Shown: piece after piece, positions 36,226-37,659 of the stretch
How the letters are laid out: each line of letters begins with the position of its first letter
Numbering within the stretch: the first letter of the stretch is position 1
Assembly (NCBI RefSeq): GCF_000315015.1
Contig: NZ_BAEP01000044.1
Location: 1 to 37,659 of the forward strand
Length of the DNA stretch: 37,659 bases
Reading direction: 5' to 3'
DNA from: Paraglaciecola mesophila KMM 241
GTDB taxonomy: Bacteria > Pseudomonadota > Gammaproteobacteria > Enterobacterales > Alteromonadaceae
The notes under the pieces: model-generated
Databases searched by the model: none
Seen by the model: the letters and a program-made list of their open reading frames with translations, nothing else
What the model was told of the DNA's origin: nothing
Made by a program: the position numbers and the translations under genes

Positions 36226-36259
36226 TTTAATACATATTAAATTTTATGTTGCATAAAAT
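36226..36259. promoter_or_regulatory. Two adjacent inverted repeats in the tetR/PhyH divergent promoter
   Basis: TTTAATA-CA-TATTAAA (36226-36241) is directly followed by ATTTTATG-TTG-CATAAAAT (36241-36259). Both are perfect dyads, of 7- and 8-bp arms. They lie between the divergent tetR and PhyH genes, as expected for operators of the TetR protein; promoter AT-richness is the alternative. Confidence 0.6.
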
Positions 36260-36316
36260 CTACATAAGATTAAGAATGATTGTGTTAACGAATTATTTAC
36301 AATGGAGGAACACGAT

Positions 36317-37489
36317 ATGATTAGAGATATCAGCGCGTCCATCGACGCCTGCGCGGCACACTATGGCGACAACGCTGACGCCATGCGTCAATACTTACTA
36401 GAGGGTCAAGCCAAGGCAGTTGCACTGCCAAATCGCGGTCCTTTACTATTTAACGAAGAGGGCCAATTAGACAAGGGGATTTTAGAGGCGTACCAAACAT
36501 ATGGGTTTTATATCTTTGAAAACGTATTAAGCGAGCGTGAGCTTGCAGATATAGAACAAGATTTGGCGCTATTGAAGCAACGGTTTGCTACAGAGAATGG
36601 TGCGACGCTGAATGCCAAAGGTGAGCCGGCGCTGGGCATAAACTGCAAAGCCCCTAACCTACTTTGGGCTAAACCATTAGGGGATCCGTTAGGGGGCACC
36701 CCCATCGCTAACGGCCGTCATCAAGTGAAATTATTCGAGCCTATAGCAGCCAGTAACGCCCCAAAAGAGTCACCTTTTGTACTGCTAGGATCATTGCAGT
36801 TCTCCCCTGCTTGCTTGCGAGTGTATGCCCACCCTGAATTATTAAAAGTAGCTGAGGCAATCAACGGCCAAGACTTTGCGCCGTTTCACGAATGTTTATT
36901 TATCAAAGAGCCGGGCTTAGGTGCCGCAGTCTCTTGGCATCAAGATGGGGATACTCATTGGGACAACCCAGAGTTTGATTCACAAATTCATGGTTTTAAT
37001 TTCATGGCACAAGCTTACGGTAGCACAGCGGTCAATGGTGTTTGGGTGGTTCCTGGCTCACACAAAGAAGGCAGAAAAGACATAAGGCAGTTAGTCAAAG
37101 ACGCTGGAAGCGAACGCATTCCGGATGCGCTACCGATTATATGTAACCCAGGCGATGTGGTGATCTGTAATCGTCAACTGGTTCACGGTTCATTCGCTAA
37201 CACAGGGTTCGAACCGCGCATTACTATCAACTTTGGCTTTCATAAGCGCTCGTCTGTGCTGGATGTAAAAGGCGCTGGTATTCACAGTGAAGCCGTGGTG
37301 TATGATGAAAAATTAATTGAACAACGCTCCCATGCTCTAGGCTACGCCATTGAGGCGCGCAAAGCACAATACCCAGATGAAACCCCTTATCAGTATCAGC
37401 CACTTGCTAACAGCAAAATAGATTTCAGCTGGCAGACCGATACCTTGGGTAAGCTTAAAGATTACAACCTACTCGATTTAAGTATCTAA
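36317..37489 (+). CDS. Phytanoyl-CoA dioxygenase (PhyH)-family Fe(II)/2OG oxygenase
   Basis: This protein of about 390 residues has the complete PhyH iron site. In the longer frame from 36302, His213-Gln-Asp215 lies in SWHQDGD, the distal His is His295 (RQLVHGS), and Arg306 (EPRITINFGF) fits 2-oxoglutarate binding. It should hydroxylate a small molecule with O2 and 2OG. An ATG at 36302 is in frame, but the ATG at 36317 has GGAGG nearby and is preferred. It diverges from the tetR-aldolase pair, so its product may feed the aldolase. The substrate is unknown. Confidence 0.88.
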   Translation: MIRDISASIDACAAHYGDNADAMRQYLLEGQAKAVALPNRGPLLFNEEGQLDKGILEAYQTYGFYIFENVLSERELADIEQDLALLKQRFATENGATLNAKGEPALGINCKAPNLLWAKPLGDPLGGTPIANGRHQVKLFEPIAASNAPKESPFVLLGSLQFSPACLRVYAHPELLKVAEAINGQDFAPFHECLFIKEPGLGAAVSWHQDGDTHWDNPEFDSQIHGFNFMAQAYGSTAVNGVWVVPGSHKEGRKDIRQLVKDAGSERIPDALPIICNPGDVVICNRQLVHGSFANTGFEPRITINFGFHKRSSVLDVKGAGIHSEAVVYDEKLIEQRSHALGYAIEARKAQYPDETPYQYQPLANSKIDFSWQTDTLGKLKDYNLLDLSI

Positions 37490-37527
37490 TTTGCCGGATG
37501 TAGCAGTGACCTTGCTATAATTTAGAT

Positions 37528-37560
37528 GACGAGCATAAGCATATTCATGCTCGTCGCTTT
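37528..37560 (+). terminator. Rho-independent terminator after the PhyH gene
   Basis: GACGAGCAT (37528-37536) and ATGCTCGTC (37547-37555) form a perfect 9-bp stem with a 10-nt loop, followed by GCTTTT. It lies about 40 bp after the PhyH stop. The remaining 100 bases to the window edge show no gene. Confidence 0.85.
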
Positions 37561-37659
37561 TCATCGCCATGCCCTTCTTGAGCCATCGCGCACGGTTATG
37601 TTCTCCCTGCTATTTACGCACAGATCTTTGTTCGTTGTACTTTGTTCAGTCTTTTCTTC

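Overview
The window looks like a chromosomal segment of a marine gammaproteobacterium of the Alteromonadales (Paraglaciecola/Glaciecola/Alteromonas-like). The reasons are: large TonB-dependent receptors (TBDRs) of the oligosaccharide-uptake type; a TBDR with tryptophan-halogenase-like flavoenzymes and a JmjC-type cupin beside it; a thiC-thiO-thiS-thiG-thiDE-thiF order with glycine oxidase in place of ThiH; and moderate GC content with AT-rich intergenic regions. Genus-level placement is inference.

Region 1 (about 1-17816) is an alpha-glucan (starch/maltodextrin/pullulan) uptake regulon. It holds a lipoprotein pullulanase with three C-terminal 109-residue repeats, a first TBDR upstream of it, a divergent secreted GH13 cyclomaltodextrinase/neopullulanase-type enzyme, a second TBDR followed by two overlapping flavin-dependent halogenase genes, and a divergent JmjC-type cupin. 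A 14-bp near-palindrome, TGAATACGTATGCA, occurs in three perfect copies. Each copy lies upstream of one transcription unit (TBDR1-pullulanase, GH13, TBDR2), always in the same orientation relative to the gene. This ties the halogenase/oxygenase module to starch use. The halogenases and cupin have no assigned role in glucan use and are the most unusual content here. The regulator that would bind the 14-mer is not in the window.

Region 2 (17817-18735) holds a 190-bp MITE-like inverted-repeat element and a small VOC/glyoxalase-like protein.

Region 3 (18736-25935) is a thiamin biosynthesis operon on the minus strand: TPP riboswitch with terminator, thiC, thiO, thiS, thiG, a thiD-thiE fusion with a repetitive linker, and a ThiF/MoeB-like adenylyltransferase fused to rhodanese. 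The genes overlap or nearly touch.

Region 4 (26428-31966) has an RRM RNA-binding protein with a terminator, a Na/Pi cotransporter with a PhoU-like tail, and a TetR - Old Yellow Enzyme - MFS cluster that resembles nemRA-type electrophile or xenobiotic response loci. A perfect 15-bp palindrome overlaps the likely -35 of the tetR promoter.

Region 5 (31992-34393) has a sulfotransferase-like protein, a small four-helix membrane protein and a periplasmic family-3 solute-binding protein. No functional link between them is visible.

Region 6 (34509-37489) is a small module: a DapA/NAL-family aldolase and a TetR regulator on the minus strand, divergent from a phytanoyl-CoA-dioxygenase-family 2OG oxygenase. 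Two adjacent inverted repeats lie between them. I read it as a ligand-controlled catabolic switch of unknown substrate. No rRNA, tRNA, CRISPR array, transposase gene or prophage was seen.
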